Assembly: GCF_010548275.1 (NCBI RefSeq)
Contig: NZ_JAAGLT010000001.1
Span: 1 to 64,000 of the forward strand
DNA length: 64,000 bases
Source of the DNA: Streptomyces sp. SID12488
GTDB lineage: Bacteria; Actinomycetota; Actinomycetes; Streptomycetales; Streptomycetaceae
Direction: 5' to 3'
The position numbers and the translations under genes are program-made. Positions within the stretch are counted from its first letter, which is position 1. Each line of letters opens with the position of its first letter. This document shows, piece after piece, positions 16,122 to 24,754 of this stretch. The notes below the pieces were generated by a model. It made no database searches and had not been told where the DNA came from. It was given only the letters and a program-made list of their open reading frames with translations.

Positions 16122-18728
16122 TCATGTGCCGGGTGTCGTACCAGCTGTCGGAGGCGGGGTCGGGACGGCGATTCGGTGGTGTTCGTGATCAGCCAATTCG
16201 GACAGGGCAAGGGTCCCACAGCTATCCGACAGGGCTTTCGCCTGTGCCACCTCGACGAGTGCTTCGGCCTGGCGGCCGGAGGCGGACAGTGCGGTACCGG
16301 CGGTCAGCCGGGCCACGGCCTCGTTGAGGGGCATCCGGGCCGCGCGGAACTCGTCAGCGGCCCGGCACGCGGTGGGACCCGCCGCCGGGTTCTGCCGGGC
16401 GAGTTGTACCTCGGCGCGAGCCTGCAACGCGAAGCCGCGACAGCCGGGCGGCAGGCCGGGCCCAGCGGCAGCGGCTGCTCGGTCGGCCCACCTCTCGGCA
16501 GCTGTCACGTCACCCAGGGCCAGCTCCGCGACAGCCAGCAGGCGGAACCACATCGCGCGGACCGGGGCTTCGAAGCCGAGCAGGTGCGGGCCGCCGCCCG
16601 CTTCGAGGATCTTGCTGACACAGCCCTCCGGGTCGCCGTTGAGCAGCAGCGTCTGGCCGAGCATCCCGACCATCGCCGACCGGTGCGCGCCCGGTGCGGG
16701 GCCGGCCGAAGACAGTGACTCCTCACAGATCTTCAGTGCTCCGACGAAGTCACCCCGCCACATCAGGACCGCCGCGTTCACCACCTCGGCCAACGAGCGC
16801 GGCTCGCCGCTGCCGACGAGTGACGCCGCCTCCAGTGCGTCGTCGGCGTAGGCCGCCGCCTCGTCCAGGCGTCCGAGCCACATGTAGGCGTAGGCGGAGG
16901 CGGCGAAGAGATCGGCGAGCACGAGGCTCTGGCCGGTGCGGCGGGACACTTCCAGGCCTCGGTGGAGATGGCGCAGTGCGGGGTCGTAGCGTCCGTGCAG
17001 CATCTCCGTCCAGCCCGTCATGACGAGCGTGTCCATCTGCCCGGCCAGTTCCTGGTCGTCGGTGTCGTCGAGCACTTCCACCACGGGGTCGAGGTGGTCG
17101 GCCGCCCTGGCGTCGCCCGCGAAGGTGTGTGCCAGGGCCAGGAGAGCGCGGACCGCGGTGGTCTGCGTCGGGTCGCCGACACGTTCCGCCGAACGCAACG
17201 CGCGTTCGCCCCATTCGATCGCCGTGGAGAAGTCGTTCCTGCGAAGCGCCACCACTGCGACGCCCCACTCCAAAGTGGCGGTCTCAGGCTGCGGTTGGCC
17301 CTCGTGGTCCGCCAACTCCCGCAGCAGCAGAGCCGTGGCCTCTTCGTACCGGCCGAGTGCCCACTCCATGGTGGCTCGTAGGGCGGTGACCCGGGCACGT
17401 CGGCCCCGGTCCCCCGCGGGCAGGAGGGTGGCGGCCGTGCGCAGGACGTCGCGGCTTTCCAGCAGTCGTCCGGCCATGCCCAGCGCATCGGCCTGCTGGA
17501 GCCACAGTTCGGGCCGCAGCCGACTCCGCTCGCCGAGCAACCGCAGGGCTTCCTGTGTCCAGTGCGCGGCGGTGGCCGGTGCGATCGTCATCACCTGACG
17601 GGCGGCCCGCACAAGTACGTCGACGGACTGCTCGTCTCCCACGCGCGCCGAACGCTGAACGTGCGACGCCTGGGCGGTCAGCGGTGCGCCGTGCAGCGCC
17701 AGGCCGTGCGCGGCCCGGGTGTGTGCCTCGATCCGCCAGCCGGCGCCCGCCCCCTGGTACACCGCTGCCCGCACCAGCGGGTGGCGGAACCGGAACTGGC
17801 GCGTGGAGCCGACCTGGCGTACGAGGTCCCGCTCCGCGATCTCGTCCAGGGCGGCAAGGGCCTGTGCCTCACCGGTCCGGGCCACGAATGCCACCATGTC
17901 GGCTTCGAAAGAGTCGCCGAGTACCGCGGCCGCCTGTGTACAGGCCCTCGCGGTGGCCGACAGACCTCCCAGCTCCTCCAGCAGTGCGGCACGCACCGAT
18001 CGCGGCAGATCGTCGGCGACAGGTGCCCCGTCGGCCGGAACCACCGGCGGGCTTTCGTTCCCGGCGCTTCGGGCCAGCGCCTCCAGGTAGAACGGATTGC
18101 CGCCGCTGGCCTCGTACAGCCGTCGGAAACGCCGGTGGTCCGGCCTGGCCCCGCACAGTTCCGCTCCCTCGGCCGGGGACAGCGGCCCCAGCTCGACCCT
18201 GGCCACTCTTCCCTCCGTTCCCGCCCGCGCCAGCGCCGCGGTCAGCCGCGGCGAGGCCTGCCGGGGACGGTAGGCGACGGCGAGCAGCAGCGGTGTCCTC
18301 GGCGGATGCCGTACCAGATGGTCGATCAGCTCGGCTGTGCCGTCATCCGTCCACTGCAGATCGTCCAGGCTGAGCACGAGCCCGCCGTCGGCACTCAGCG
18401 TCTCCAGCAGCGTTCGCACCGCCCGGTGGAGCCAGTACCGTTCGACCGTCACCGGATCCGGCCCGGCCGGGAACCGGTCACAGAGCGCGGGGAAGACCGT
18501 ACTCAGCAGGGCGAACGCGCCGGGCGGTGCCCCGTCGTGACCGAGCCGGAGGAAGTCCGCACTGCCGAGGTGGTCGTCCAGGGCGTCCACGAACGCACCG
18601 TACGGAGCCCGGTCGAACTCCACGCTACGGCCGGCCAGGGACACGAAACCGCGCTGTCTCGCGCGCTCGCCCAGCTCGCCGAGCAGCCGTGTCTTTCCGA
18701 TACCCGGCTCCCCGACCACCTCGACCAC
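16122..18728 (-). CDS. ATPase/TPR half of a frameshifted SARP-type regulator
   Basis: 868 residues from the nominal GTG, starting right at Walker A (VEVVGEPGIGKTRLLGELGE), with the Walker B-like segment LVLSLDDLQWTDDGTAELID and a long TPR-like C-terminal half. There is no native start region: the reading frame is open further upstream, and homologous architecture continues into the SARP domain in another frame. Joining AELT of the upstream frame to AIEDALAGAPGVVEVVGE of this one near 18762-18770 would restore one protein of roughly 1200 residues. Either a real one-base loss or a sequence error separates them. Confidence 0.8.
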   Translation of the reverse strand: MVEVVGEPGIGKTRLLGELGERARQRGFVSLAGRSVEFDRAPYGAFVDALDDHLGSADFLRLGHDGAPPGAFALLSTVFPALCDRFPAGPDPVTVERYWLHRAVRTLLETLSADGGLVLSLDDLQWTDDGTAELIDHLVRHPPRTPLLLAVAYRPRQASPRLTAALARAGTEGRVARVELGPLSPAEGAELCGARPDHRRFRRLYEASGGNPFYLEALARSAGNESPPVVPADGAPVADDLPRSVRAALLEELGGLSATARACTQAAAVLGDSFEADMVAFVARTGEAQALAALDEIAERDLVRQVGSTRQFRFRHPLVRAAVYQGAGAGWRIEAHTRAAHGLALHGAPLTAQASHVQRSARVGDEQSVDVLVRAARQVMTIAPATAAHWTQEALRLLGERSRLRPELWLQQADALGMAGRLLESRDVLRTAATLLPAGDRGRRARVTALRATMEWALGRYEEATALLLRELADHEGQPQPETATLEWGVAVVALRRNDFSTAIEWGERALRSAERVGDPTQTTAVRALLALAHTFAGDARAADHLDPVVEVLDDTDDQELAGQMDTLVMTGWTEMLHGRYDPALRHLHRGLEVSRRTGQSLVLADLFAASAYAYMWLGRLDEAAAYADDALEAASLVGSGEPRSLAEVVNAAVLMWRGDFVGALKICEESLSSAGPAPGAHRSAMVGMLGQTLLLNGDPEGCVSKILEAGGGPHLLGFEAPVRAMWFRLLAVAELALGDVTAAERWADRAAAAAGPGLPPGCRGFALQARAEVQLARQNPAAGPTACRAADEFRAARMPLNEAVARLTAGTALSASGRQAEALVEVAQAKALSDSCGTLALSELADHEHHRIAVPTPPPTAGTTPGT

Positions 18729-19720
18729 CCCTGGCGCACCGGCCAGGGCATCCTCGATCGCACCGTCAACTCCGCTGCCCGCCCGACCAGGTGGCCCCCC
18801 GTCCGGGGACGCCGCGGTGTCGGCGGGCCGGCCAGGTCGGCACCGTCCCGTGGAGTGCCATCCGGCGGAGGTACGGGTAACGGGCGCGGTACGAGAGCGG
18901 GTGCGGATCTCGGAGCACGCCCGGCGGCTGGGACGTCCAGTGCGGGATCGGCGGTGAGGATCTGCTGGTGCAGTTGGCGAAGCGGGAGGCTGGGGTCACA
19001 GCCGAGTTCTTCGGCCAACAGCAGCCGGATCTGCTGGTAGTGGTTGAGGGCATCGGCCGGGCGCCCGCAGCGGTACAGGGCGAGGATGAACTGACCGGCC
19101 ATCCGTTCGTCCAGTGGGTGTATCTCCACCCGGGCGGACAATTCGGCCAACAGTCCGCTGTGGTGACCGGTACGGAGCCGAACGTCGGTGTGCTCCAGTT
19201 CGGCCGCGATCCGTTCCTGGTCGACCGCGTCGCGGAGGGCGTTGATCCAAGGGGTGTCCAGACCCGCGAAAGCGTTTCCTCGCCAGAGGCCGAGTGCCTG
19301 CCCGAACAGGGTTGCCGCTTGCTCGTCCTGCTTGTTCCGCACGGCCGCCCGGGCCCGTGCGGCAACGTCACGGAAACGATGCAGATCCACTGCGGTCGCC
19401 TCGACGTCGAGGACATAACCACCGGATCGCCGGACGATACCCGCCCCCTCGGCGATGGCCAAAGCCTGCCGCAGACGGGAGAGGTAGCCGTAGAGCGTGT
19501 TCCGGACCCGCTGCGGATGACGGTCGGCCCAGACGCGCTCGACAAGCTGGTCCACCGAAACCACCTGGTTGGCGTCCACCAGCAGCACCGCGAGGACACA
19601 CCGCTGCCGGGCGTGACCCAGATCGACGATTCGGCCGTCCACCCGCGCCTCGACATTGCCGAGCAAAGCGAACTCAACCGTCACAGCACGCCCCCGAGTC
19701 TCAAGTTCCCACCCTGGCAT
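18503..19720 (-). CDS. SARP-family regulator, N-terminal half before a frameshift
   Basis: The first about 315 residues hold an OmpR-like DNA-binding domain (FALLGNVEARVDGRIVDLGH, then RQRCVLAVLLVDANQVVSVD) and the bacterial transcriptional activator domain (FRDVAARARAAVRNKQDEQA up to YQQIRLLLAEELGCDPS), ending in GGHLVGRAAELT, the usual entry to an ATPase domain. After about position 18770 the frame turns into Ser/Trp-rich nonsense. ATG 19720 has GAAGG upstream; GTG 19684 is an alternative. As a stand-alone product it would still be a complete two-domain SARP plus a junk tail. Confidence 0.82.
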   Translation of the reverse strand: MPGWELETRGRAVTVEFALLGNVEARVDGRIVDLGHARQRCVLAVLLVDANQVVSVDQLVERVWADRHPQRVRNTLYGYLSRLRQALAIAEGAGIVRRSGGYVLDVEATAVDLHRFRDVAARARAAVRNKQDEQAATLFGQALGLWRGNAFAGLDTPWINALRDAVDQERIAAELEHTDVRLRTGHHSGLLAELSARVEIHPLDERMAGQFILALYRCGRPADALNHYQQIRLLLAEELGCDPSLPLRQLHQQILTADPALDVPAAGRAPRSAPALVPRPLPVPPPDGTPRDGADLAGPPTPRRPRTGGHLVGRAAELTVRSRMPWPVRQGWSRWSGSRVSERHGCSASWASARDSAVSCPWPAVAWSSTGLRTVRSWTPWTTTSAVRTSSGSVTTGHRPARSPC

Positions 19721-19868
19721 AGCACCTTCGACCAGCCCATTCAACGTTTGTCCAAGATTCACCGACGTTCGGCGGCGCACCTTGGTCCAGGACAGGAACA
19801 GCGCGACACACGACGGTCTCGACGAGCGGGCAGTCATCCCCCTTCAGGTCCCGCGCCTTCGCCGCGCC

Positions 19869-20330
19869 ATGGCTCGTCCGACTGCCTGCCATACCTACTG
19901 CGTCGGCAACGACGGCGTGCTGCCCGGCGGAATCCCGCCGCGACCGGCACGCCCACGTCATCCACACCCACAGACAGGGGACACCCATGAGCTCACGATC
20001 CTCTGGGCGGACGGCGCCATCGAATCGGACGGCACCGCGTTCGATTCCGCGGACATCGACGGTGTCTTCGGATCAAACACCAAGGCCGCGACGGCGGACT
20101 GGCAGAGCGCCTTCGGCGGCAGCGGTGACGGGACCGGGGTGGCCGGCGACGACACCTTCAGAGCGGCGGGCAAGGGGCTGGAGGACCAGGACGGCAACGG
20201 GGCCGTCGACCACTTCGACGGCTCCAGGTACACGGTCAACATCACCCGCGACAGCAGTGGCCGGTACAACTTCTACGACGGCGACGGCAACGCGCGACTC
20301 GCCGGCTACGACTACCGCACCTGCAGCTGA
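19869..20330 (+). CDS. Peptidoglycan-binding-like protein, probably truncated
   Basis: Up to 153 residues. DGVFGSNTKAATADWQ matches the central motif of PG_binding_1 domains, followed by TFRAAGKGLEDQDGNGAVDH and a C-terminal YNFYDGDGNARLAGYDYRTC. The N-terminus (ARPTACHTYCVGNDGVLPGG, then a Pro/Arg/His-rich stretch) has no signal peptide, unlike normal exported members, so the 5' part may be degenerate. No ribosome-binding site was found that fixes the start. It is divergent from the SARP gene. Confidence 0.45.
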   Translation: MARPTACHTYCVGNDGVLPGGIPPRPARPRHPHPQTGDTHELTILWADGAIESDGTAFDSADIDGVFGSNTKAATADWQSAFGGSGDGTGVAGDDTFRAAGKGLEDQDGNGAVDHFDGSRYTVNITRDSSGRYNFYDGDGNARLAGYDYRTCS

Positions 20331-20359
20331 CCCCGCGCGCCGGGGGCTGAGCGCACCAT

Positions 20360-20386
20360 GCCCGTCCTCCCCCGGGAAGGACGGGC
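20360..20386 (+). terminator. Hairpin after the peptidoglycan-binding-like gene
   Basis: GCCCGTCCT (20360-20368) pairs with AGGACGGGC (20378-20386) over a 9-nt loop, 30 nt past the stop codon. No T-tract follows, as is common in Streptomyces. Confidence 0.6.
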
Positions 20387-20689
20387 CCACCCCGGCGTCG
20401 GCGCGGCCGACGTGACCCGCGAGCGGAATGCAACGAGCCCGGCCATTCGTCCGTGAGGAGCTTCGCATGGCGACCGCCTCCGAGGCGGAGGGCCTGGCGG
20501 CCGGGCTGATCCGGAGCCGCCACGCCCTTGGACGAGCCTGATGTCGCAGCTTTCCGGGCGCTCCCGCACGACGGAACCATCACCCTCGTGTGCGAGAGCC
20601 GTAACAGTCCTTGTGGAAGGCGTGAATCCGAAGCCAGGGTCAGCATCCTGTCAAGACCGATCCCAGTACGTCAGCAGCCACGGGGGCTC
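20387..20689. other. Intergenic, no gene recognised
   Basis: Only shadow frames are visible. The last part must hold the promoter of the lipoprotein gene; a G-rich CGGGGG ribosome-binding site lies at 20681. Confidence 0.5.
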
Positions 20690-21388
20690 ATGATGCGCAT
20701 TTTCCGCAGGACCACCCACACCCGGACGCTTGGCGCCCTTGGCCTCACCGCCGCCGCACTCCTGACCGCCACGGCCTGCCAGGCGAGCGACGACAAGGCC
20801 GACGCCACCTCGCCGCCGAAGTCCTTCACTTCCCCTTCCGTCTCCGCGTCCACGCCGGTTGTCCCCTCGACCTCCGCGCCGTCCTCTGGCGAGACTTCCA
20901 CGCCGGGCCGTCCGGGCGAGGCCGCGGCCGACCCCACGGGCATCGACGGCAACTGCCCCGACGACTACACCGACGTCAAGGTGGAGTGGGCCGTGCCACC
21001 CACGAAGGACGACTCGAAGCTCCTGCTGACCGTCACCAACACCAGCACCGAGCCGTGCAAGCTGCGGACCTATCCGGTCCTCCGCCTGGAGGACGGCGAC
21101 GGCCGTCTCGTGGCGGTCTTCGAGAACTCCAAGCCGCAGACGGAGGTGACTCTCGCACCCGGCAAGGAGGCGTACGCGGGTCTGCTCCTGCGCCAGAGCA
21201 ACGACGACGTGAGCACCCTCGTGAAGAACTTGGCGCTCGCCCCGCACGGTCAGAGCCCCGACACCAACACGGGCGAGGGTGCACTCCTGGAGCTGCCGAA
21301 GGGCGGCGTGCGCGTGGACGACAAGGCCCGCGTGACGTATTGGAACAGCAGTTCGGAGGCCGCCGTGTCGCCGCTGTTCGCCCACTGA
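20690..21388 (+). CDS. Putative lipoprotein, DUF4232-like domain
   Basis: 232 residues. A basic start and hydrophobic run LGALGLTAAALLTATACQA provide a lipobox ending in Cys, followed by a Ser/Thr/Pro-rich tether. The folded part (VKVEWAVPPTKDDSKLLLTV, then TNTSTEPCKLRTYPVLRLED, ending VRVDDKARVTYWNSSSEA) has the pattern of the beta-sandwich DUF4232 proteins common in Streptomyces lipoproteins; function unknown. A second ATG three nt downstream is equally possible. Confidence 0.85.
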   Translation: MMRIFRRTTHTRTLGALGLTAAALLTATACQASDDKADATSPPKSFTSPSVSASTPVVPSTSAPSSGETSTPGRPGEAAADPTGIDGNCPDDYTDVKVEWAVPPTKDDSKLLLTVTNTSTEPCKLRTYPVLRLEDGDGRLVAVFENSKPQTEVTLAPGKEAYAGLLLRQSNDDVSTLVKNLALAPHGQSPDTNTGEGALLELPKGGVRVDDKARVTYWNSSSEAAVSPLFAH

Positions 21389-21534
21389 CGGGGCCGCCAG
21401 ACGCCGACTGCCCCCGCGGCCTGCCACCGCGCTCGAGGGGCCCGGGGATTCCATGGCCCCTCGCAAGCAGTCACACGGTCAGCTCTCGACCCGGCCCGTG
21501 CCGGCCGGGTCGACCCGGCCACCTCCCCGTCGGA

Positions 21535-23133
21535 TCAGACCGTGAACTCCCGGATCACCACGTTCCGGAACACCGCCTGCCCGCCGATCGTGAACAGCGC
21601 CAGCGCGGTGTCGGACGGGTCGGGGAAGGCCTCGGTCGAGTGCACGTACCGGCCGTCGCCGACGAACATCTCGACGGACGTACGGTCGACGAGGATCCGC
21701 AGGTCGACCGTGCCGGCGGACAGGTCGAACGGCGTGCGGCTCTCCTGCCAGCGGCCGGAGGTGTCGGGGCTCACGGTGTAACCGCGGTTCACGAAGGCGT
21801 AGTCGCCGTAGACTCCCGCGTCGATGTGCCGCCCGCCGTCCGACGAACGCCGCAACTGGAGCCCTGCGCCGGCCAGTTGGTCCCAGGTGATGTCACAGGT
21901 CAGCTCGTACGCGGTACCCGTGTAGTCGAGCAGTCGCGTGCCGCTGACCGTGATGTCGCCGAGGTCCACCGTGCGCGACACATGGTCGTCCAGGGCCGCC
22001 ACCGGCTGGGACGCCAGGTAGTACGTACCCGACGACGCCTGCTTCAGCCGCACCTCGCGGACGATCGAGTCGGTGCCGTTGAAGCCGTCGCACTCCATCG
22101 TGGGCGTGGTGTTCGCGTAGTCCCAGTGGTTCATCCAGCCGATCGCATACCGCGCGTCAGGGTCCAGGGCCCCGCTCGCGTCACGCTTGTCGAAGGTGAC
22201 CGCCGCGTACCAGTCCCAGCCGTGGTCCAGCCAATGGGGATCGGACGCGTCGGCGGTGAAGGCCGTACCGTCGAAGGAACCCGTCCAGTACGCGAACGTG
22301 CTCGGCAGCCCGGAGCCCTTGCCGTTCGCGCTGACGCCCAGCACCCACTTCCAGGTCCCGTCGTCCGCCCTGATCCGGAACAGGTCGGGGCACTCCAGGA
22401 CGCCGATGCCGCCCTTGATGAAGCCACCGACGTACGTCCACGCCTTGAGGTCGGTGGAGTGGTGGAAGCCCACTTTGTCGTTCTCGGCGAGCGCCATCAC
22501 CCACCGCCCGCGCTCCTCGTCGCGGATCACCTTGGGGTCGCGGAAGTCCCGTACGCCGGGGTTGGCGAGGACCGGGGCGGTGCCGTGGTTCGTGAAGGTG
22601 CGGCCGTCGTCCGTCGAGTAGTACAGGTACTGGGCCTGGGTGACCTCGTCGGGAGCCATGGTGGCGATGACGATCACCGCGCCCGCGCCGAAGCCCGCTG
22701 TGTCGTCCGTGTCGACCACCGCCGAGCCGGACCAGACATCGCCGTTGGGAGTCGTGTCCTTCGGCACGGCGATGCCCCGGTCGGTGAAGGAGACGAGGTC
22801 GGTGCTGGTGGCCAGGCGCCAGGCGGTGCCGGCCGTCGTGCCGCCCGTCGAGTAGTGGGGGTTGTAGAGGTAGTAGTAGTGGTACTCGCCGTCGATCCAG
22901 ACCGGGCGCTGCGGGTCGTTCATCCACTGGTCGGGGACCGTGAAGTGGTACTCGGCGCGGTAGCTGCCCGTGCACGCGGCCGTCGCCACGCGGGCCGCCG
23001 CCACCGCCGGTCTCACGAGGTCCGGCAGCAGAACACCGGCGGCACCGACGGCCGAGGCCGTCAGCAGCGACCGCCTGGACAGTGTCTCCCCTGTCTCCCC
23101 TGGGCCGAGCGAACTCCTCTTCATGCCACGCAT
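21535..23133 (-). CDS. Secreted GH32 fructan hydrolase (levanase/inulinase type)
   Basis: 532 residues. A twin-arginine-like signal (SRRSLLTASAVGAAG, residues 19-33) precedes a five-bladed propeller with the GH32 catalytic triad: nucleophile Asp73 in WMNDPQRP, stabiliser Asp199 in FRDPKV and acid/base Glu247 in ECPD. A C-terminal beta-sandwich ends VEMFVGDGRYVHSTEAFPDP. It should release fructose or oligosaccharides from levan, inulin or sucrose outside the cell. It is divergent from the ABC importer operon across two LacI-like operators, fitting substrate-induced expression. Confidence 0.93.
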   Translation of the reverse strand: MRGMKRSSLGPGETGETLSRRSLLTASAVGAAGVLLPDLVRPAVAAARVATAACTGSYRAEYHFTVPDQWMNDPQRPVWIDGEYHYYYLYNPHYSTGGTTAGTAWRLATSTDLVSFTDRGIAVPKDTTPNGDVWSGSAVVDTDDTAGFGAGAVIVIATMAPDEVTQAQYLYYSTDDGRTFTNHGTAPVLANPGVRDFRDPKVIRDEERGRWVMALAENDKVGFHHSTDLKAWTYVGGFIKGGIGVLECPDLFRIRADDGTWKWVLGVSANGKGSGLPSTFAYWTGSFDGTAFTADASDPHWLDHGWDWYAAVTFDKRDASGALDPDARYAIGWMNHWDYANTTPTMECDGFNGTDSIVREVRLKQASSGTYYLASQPVAALDDHVSRTVDLGDITVSGTRLLDYTGTAYELTCDITWDQLAGAGLQLRRSSDGGRHIDAGVYGDYAFVNRGYTVSPDTSGRWQESRTPFDLSAGTVDLRILVDRTSVEMFVGDGRYVHSTEAFPDPSDTALALFTIGGQAVFRNVVIREFTV

Positions 23134-23197
23134 CGTGCGGCTCCCTTCCCCGACATCGTCGTCGGGACGCGGCTCTTGTTCACCGGAACCGTAGACC

Positions 23198-23207
23198 TAA
23201 CTCGTTA
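23198..23207. promoter_or_regulatory. LacI-type operator 1 of the fructan locus
   Basis: TAAC-TC-GTTA is a hyphenated palindrome about 65 bp before the secreted GH32 start. It shares the AACnnGTT-type core of operator 2 and of typical LacI-family sites. Confidence 0.55.
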
Positions 23208-23322
23208 AAGGTCAAGCCCTCGCGCACCGGCCGTTCGTCACTTCCCATCCGCACTTCCCATCCGCGCACGTCCCTTGACAGAGCCGCAGCGGGGTTCTCA
23301 TCATCATGAAATCAACCTTTGG

Positions 23323-23336
23323 CTAACACGAGTTAG
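23323..23336. promoter_or_regulatory. LacI-type operator 2 of the fructan locus
   Basis: CTAAC-ACGA-GTTAG is a perfect interrupted palindrome ending 8 nt before the importer start codon. It is preceded by CTTTGGCT, a sequence that also occurs in the site in front of the local lacI-type gene (29119-29138, opposite orientation). Confidence 0.6.
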
Positions 23337-23344
23337 GCTCGCCG

Positions 23345-24754
23345 ATGACCGACTCGCTCCTCTCCCGACGGGCCCTGATGCGCTACGGCGCGTACGGCGC
23401 CGGAGCCGCCGCTCTGGCCGGTGTCGCGGCCGAATGGGACCGCCTCACCGCCGCCGACATCCCCGGTCGCGACGACGGCTCGCTCGTCATCGCCACCCTG
23501 GGCTCCGCCTTCGACCCCGAGGCCCAGCGTGCCCTGCGCGACGGCTTCCGTGAGGTCCACCCCGACATCAGGATCCGCGTCAACCCCGTACAGGCCTACG
23601 ACTGGTCGGACTTCTTCTCCAAGATCCTCACCCAGATCGCCGCGGGCACGGCACCCGACCTCGTGTACGTCGCCACCGAGGGCGTGCAGCTCTTCGCCCA
23701 GCGGCTCGGCGTACCGCTGGACAGGTGGGCGAAGCGGGACGCGGCCGAGCTGCGCACGTACTTCTCCGATGTCCATCCCTCGCTGGTCGAGTCGATGATG
23801 TACGAGGGGAGCCTCTACCAGCTGCCGGTCGAGTTCAACGCGGCCGACATGTACCTCAACAGCCAGGTCCTCGAACGCGCGGGTGCCGACCTCCCCGACG
23901 ACGACTGGACCCACGACGACTTCACCACGCTGCTGCGAGCGATGAAACGCAGCAACGGCGACCATTTCACCCCGTACTTCTGGACCAACCGGCTGTGGGG
24001 CGGAGTGGTCCCCTGGCTCTTCGCCAACGACACCAACCTCCTCACCGAGTCCAGGGCCCCCGGCGGCGACTGGCTCTGGAACTCCTTCTATCCCGAGGCA
24101 CAGCGGCGCGGCCGGGGCGGCGGCTACCGGTGGACGACACCCCTGGCCGACTCCGACCGCGTCGCGGAGGTCTACGACTACCTCTCCTCCCTCGTCCAGG
24201 AGGACCTGTGCACCCGGCCGGAGGGCGGCGACGGCCGCAACCTCGTCGGCGTCTTCTCCACCGGCCGCGTCGGTGTCACGCCCGCGGGCGGCTTCTGGGC
24301 GGGCGGCCTGCACCAGGCGGGCATGAAACCCGCCGACTACGACGTGCGGTACTTCCCCCGCTGGCGTACCCGGCGTCACCAGTTCGGCGCCGCCGGGTAC
24401 GCGATGCTGCGCACGTCGACGATGCGGGACGAGGCCTGGGAGTTCATCAAGTACACCGCCCGCAAGGACGTGATGACCCAGCTCTTCGCGGCCAACCAGA
24501 CCACTCCGGCCCGCCGCTCCATGGTCGACGAGGCCCGCTACCGGGAGACAGGACCGGCCCACTGGCAGGTCTTCTACGACACCCTCGACAAGATCCCCAC
24601 CACGGGCCCGATCCCGGCCCCGCCGCAGGTCAACGAGGTCGAGCAGCTGCTGATCAAGCACACCGGAACCGCCCTTTCGAGCCCTGGCGCGGTGCGTCCC
24701 GCGCTGCGCCGGCTGCAGGGGGACCTGGAGAAGGCCATGGAGCGTGAACTGTGA
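23345..24754 (+). CDS. ABC sugar importer, substrate-binding protein
   Basis: 469 residues of the family-1 extracellular solute-binding type. The N-terminus carries LSRRALMRYGAYGAGAAALA, a Tat-like signal without a clear lipobox Cys, then LVIATLGSAFDPEAQRALRD and the domain core with AGTAPDLVYVATEG and YTARKDVMTQLF. It would deliver fructo-oligosaccharides to the two permeases that follow. No ATPase gene is in the operon, as expected in Streptomyces, where a shared MsiK-type ATPase usually energises such importers. The start codon has no evident ribosome-binding site and lies right after operator 2. Confidence 0.92.
   Translation: MTDSLLSRRALMRYGAYGAGAAALAGVAAEWDRLTAADIPGRDDGSLVIATLGSAFDPEAQRALRDGFREVHPDIRIRVNPVQAYDWSDFFSKILTQIAAGTAPDLVYVATEGVQLFAQRLGVPLDRWAKRDAAELRTYFSDVHPSLVESMMYEGSLYQLPVEFNAADMYLNSQVLERAGADLPDDDWTHDDFTTLLRAMKRSNGDHFTPYFWTNRLWGGVVPWLFANDTNLLTESRAPGGDWLWNSFYPEAQRRGRGGGYRWTTPLADSDRVAEVYDYLSSLVQEDLCTRPEGGDGRNLVGVFSTGRVGVTPAGGFWAGGLHQAGMKPADYDVRYFPRWRTRRHQFGAAGYAMLRTSTMRDEAWEFIKYTARKDVMTQLFAANQTTPARRSMVDEARYRETGPAHWQVFYDTLDKIPTTGPIPAPPQVNEVEQLLIKHTGTALSSPGAVRPALRRLQGDLEKAMEREL

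Noticed and set aside
6983..19720. Biosynthetic gene cluster suggested by the LAL and SARP regulators
   Set aside because: No polyketide, peptide, terpene or other core synthase lies nearby; the regulators alone do not define a cluster.
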